DNA from: Calliopsis andreniformis
Taxonomy: Eukaryota; Arthropoda; Insecta; Hymenoptera; Andrenidae
Assembly (NCBI RefSeq): GCF_051401765.1
Contig: NC_135073.1
Coordinates: forward strand, 8,308,001 to 8,372,000
DNA length: 64,000 nt
Reading direction: 5' to 3'
Shown here: piece after piece, positions 61,181 through 64,000 of the stretch
How positions within the stretch are numbered: the stretch's first letter is position 1
Layout: the number at the start of each line of letters is the position of its first letter
Program-made: the position numbers and the translations under genes
The notes under the pieces: generated by a model
Databases searched by the model: none
Told to the model about the DNA's origin: nothing
What the model saw: the letters and a program-made list of their open reading frames with translations, nothing else

Positions 61181-62640
61181 TTATTTTTATGTTACTAGCC
61201 CTGGCAGAATATTTTCGATTAGGCGCAACAATACGAAATTATTTAGAAATATTGTAGCACTTGAGAATGTAAAGTAATATCCAAACCCATCTAATATTTT
61301 CATATGCTGTATATTTATACACTAGTATTTTACATTTAATACTCCACAATATTTTTTAATAAGGTTTTACTGTTGCGTTTAATCGAAAACTTTATGCTGG
61401 GATTAGTATTAACACTTTAAATACTACGCTATATATTTTAGAAGTTTTATCTGGATATTGAAAAAGATTATAATCTTGAACACAGTTGTTTGTTCATTCA
61501 TTTCTTCGTTTACTTTACACTAGTGTATATTCCTCTCTTAGGTCGTTCCACAAATAGTGTCGATTCTCATTCCACATTTTCCTTCAAACCAGTAAAAGTT
61601 CTTGGAAAATAATAGTTGCAAAATATATTCGTTTCCTCAGAAACCCTTTACGAAGCCTTCAGTGACATACTTCGTGAAATAACCATAAGTAAAATCATCT
61701 TCATTAGAAAGTTCTATTAACCTCAGAATTACCTATACGGTAATCCGCGAATACTGCATAAAATGTCCTACGATTGCTATCAGTTACATTCACATAAATT
61801 AATATCCAGCTAACTCCATTATCAGTCAGAATCTCGAATCATCAGTCAACACAATAATTTCCTAACCAACATTAACGTTCTCAACTGCAGTAACAATACA
61901 GCTTACTTAAGCTGTCAATTTACAGCGCCATTACACAAAGACCATAAGCTCTGAAAAGTTGAAGTAAAAGGATAACCGAGGTAAGGGGAGTAGGAAACAA
62001 AGATTCACTTTCCATTTTACGGCTTGTTCCAGACTGAAACTCGCCGTAGAGCGACCTTTTAAGGTGCGGGCGAAAAGCTTTTCGCGCTCGTATATAGGTG
62101 CACTAAATCCATTTTATTTGAGCGTCGGGGCAGGTGGGCGGGCGGTCGAGTCGCATGACCCGCATAGGCGTTGCTTAGCCGGTCACCCACAGGTAAGCGC
62201 GAAATTTCGTGCTTGAATAGATAGACAGACATATATGCACGAGCGACGGAATGCACGTCCCTAGTTTGCAAACTAATCGACAATTCTCTCCTCCGAGTGT
62301 TATATGCATGGCGCGAGGTTTGAAGCGTTGCGGACGGTTGGCCCCGGGCGAGATGCATGCATATTTGGCAGTCGGACAGACTTGTACTCCGCTATGCCTT
62401 GTACCAGTAACGGTTCGGTAACGGCCCCGATATGCAAATATATTCATTACGTTCCACGGTCATATCCCCTTTAACTTCCGACAACCGCACTCCTCGCCAA
62501 AAACCTCAGTGGTAACGACTTGATCGTTCCATTCGAAAACCGACCCCCTTATCGTTCACCCGGAAATCTTCTGACTTCTAGGATTTCTAGTTGACGGAAA
62601 TCGTACTCCTTGCTTCCTTTCAATTGCTTTCTTTTTCGAA
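61181..62640. other. A/C-rich flank and GC-rich islet (62.03-62.6 kb)
   Basis: The left flank 61801-61920 has G11 C31 by hand count. The islet contains GTATATAGG at 62089-62097 and an octamer ATGCAAAT near 62432. Minus-strand frames of 99 and 90 codons overlap and have no motif. Confidence 0.45.
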
Positions 62641-64000
62641 CAATTTTCAAACGCTGATGAGAACTGTGCTAACTTTTCATACTAAAATTATGAGAGTAGA
62701 TAAAATAATATAATTTATTAAGAATATTGTACCTATCTATTCTGAAACGACGTTGAATAATATTTAAGAAACAGAGATGGGTAGTAATTCAGTAATGTGT
62801 AATTATAATTATGAATCAGTTAATCATTATTAAGAGAAATTTATAGTCATAAATAATTCTTGCAATCTGTAACTGTAAATCAGTAATTTATAATGGAGGA
62901 GGTGTGTACAATATTGTTATAACTATTATTAAATTATTCATTTTGAATTTAAATGACACATTTGTGAAAATTCAAACCCTACTAGGATTTTAATTTTTAA
63001 TATCAGCCATCAGGAAATTTCGAGGCATGCATTTCAGTATCTCTATTTAAAAGAGACCAAGTTCATCGTCGGTAAAGTGGTCCTCTTTGAACAGGACGAG
63101 CCACTGATTTTCAGATTCCGATTTAGATAAAGTTTCCCGCATGCACATCCGCGTGGATTTTTACATTTCAACTGTGACACTGAATCTGCGGTAGGCGATA
63201 AGAGCAGCGATATCGCGAGCGTTTTTCGTTCAGGCGCATTTTTACCACCGCTGATCCAGTGTCGCTTAATCTACCGCTCTTTTCATGTGACGTGACCGTA
63301 TGCTAAGCAGGAAACTTTAGATCTATTTAAACAGGGCGCAAGGGCGGAGCGAATTCGAGAAAAAATCAAAATCCTTGGATTCGTAATATCCTCGAGTGTA
63401 TTGCGCCAGACGCAACTTGAAATCGCATTCCTTGAATGCTTTCTCTGCCTTCCTATTATTTCCCTATCATTCTTCGTATCTCACGCTGGAAACTTTTGTC
63501 GTTGAGGCATGGAATTGAAGACGTGAAAAGGAATTTGGATATACGACAGTGAAAACAATTTAATTATTTGTTATGCACAGTTCGAGAAATATTCTTAGAA
63601 AGTGTTTCATAATATATTGAGAAAAATGGAAGAATAAGAGTATTTTTTATTAATCTCTGTTAATGGAAGTATCTGATCGAAGTAATTCGATTTGAAGGAC
63701 TGGAAACTCTAGTAAATCACTTCTGTTAAATTCATTGAAAATTATAAAGCAATATAAACATTTTCCACTTGAAAAAGGAATAATTTCAATAATTTTTTGT
63801 AATTAGAATATCGAGGAAGACATATTTGAAATCAAATCAGTATAAGAATATCTGAACAATTTGTGATGTTAAGAGAGAAGAAGAGATTGAAACATTGTAA
63901 ATGACATTGTAAATGAAGGTTGAATTAAAAGTTAACTGAGTAATCGTGCAGTGTATGATTAATTCACTGGAAATAATTCTGACTTAAGTGCTTTGGCGCA
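62641..64000. other. AT-rich DNA with final patch at 63.08-63.48 kb
   Basis: The expected G/T skew right of the 62.3-kb islet is absent (62641-62760: G16 C15). The patch at 63080-63480 is balanced. Nothing gene-like to the window end. Confidence 0.45.

Overview
The window is AT-rich eukaryotic DNA with many CpG dinucleotides in its GC-rich parts, few simple repeats and no transposon I can recognise. This fits an insect, most likely a hymenopteran (bee-like) genome. That assignment is inference from composition; no gene confirms it.

I recognise no protein-coding gene, tRNA, rRNA or known non-coding RNA. The longest open frames (about 126-141 codons) lie in stop-poor GC-rich patches and have no family motif. 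The stretch looks like a gene desert or the inside of a very large intron. Coding-like hints are weak: a minus-strand candidate terminal exon (1906-2081), a micro-exon candidate (17485-17538), and a short ORF behind a good core promoter (16842-17112).

The main organisation is repeated. About 25-30 GC-rich islets, each 0.3-1 kb, sit every 1-4 kb in AT-rich DNA. Clear ones lie near 3.4, 6.9, 13.0, 14.2, 15.8, 18.0, 20.3, 22.1, 23.3, 25.6, 28.5, 31.0, 33.4, 35.9, 39.3, 41.1, 43.4, 45.5, 51.1, 52.6, 54.0, 56.9, 58.5, 60.8 and 62.3 kb. Around most of them the + strand is A/C-rich on the left and G/T-rich on the right. In several, a purine-rich block lies left of centre and a pyrimidine-rich block right of centre. 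The order A/C, A/G, C/T, G/T is its own reverse complement, so each such islet is a compositional palindrome, as expected of a bidirectional start point for replication or transcription. Three canonical G-quadruplex motifs lie inside such islets.

The richest single locus is 16.57-17.33 kb: a cluster of SOX-type half-sites, a TATA box with initiator and DPE at canonical spacing, a hairpin-prone leader, a 27-codon ORF and a decayed tandem repeat. Other structure includes a 40-bp-arm foldback at 1 kb, five CACGTG E-boxes within 1.4 kb (10.66-12.03 kb), and a roughly 300-bp periodic decayed duplication at 44.5-45.15 kb. Islet boundaries were judged by eye; base counts quoted were made by hand on the stated intervals.
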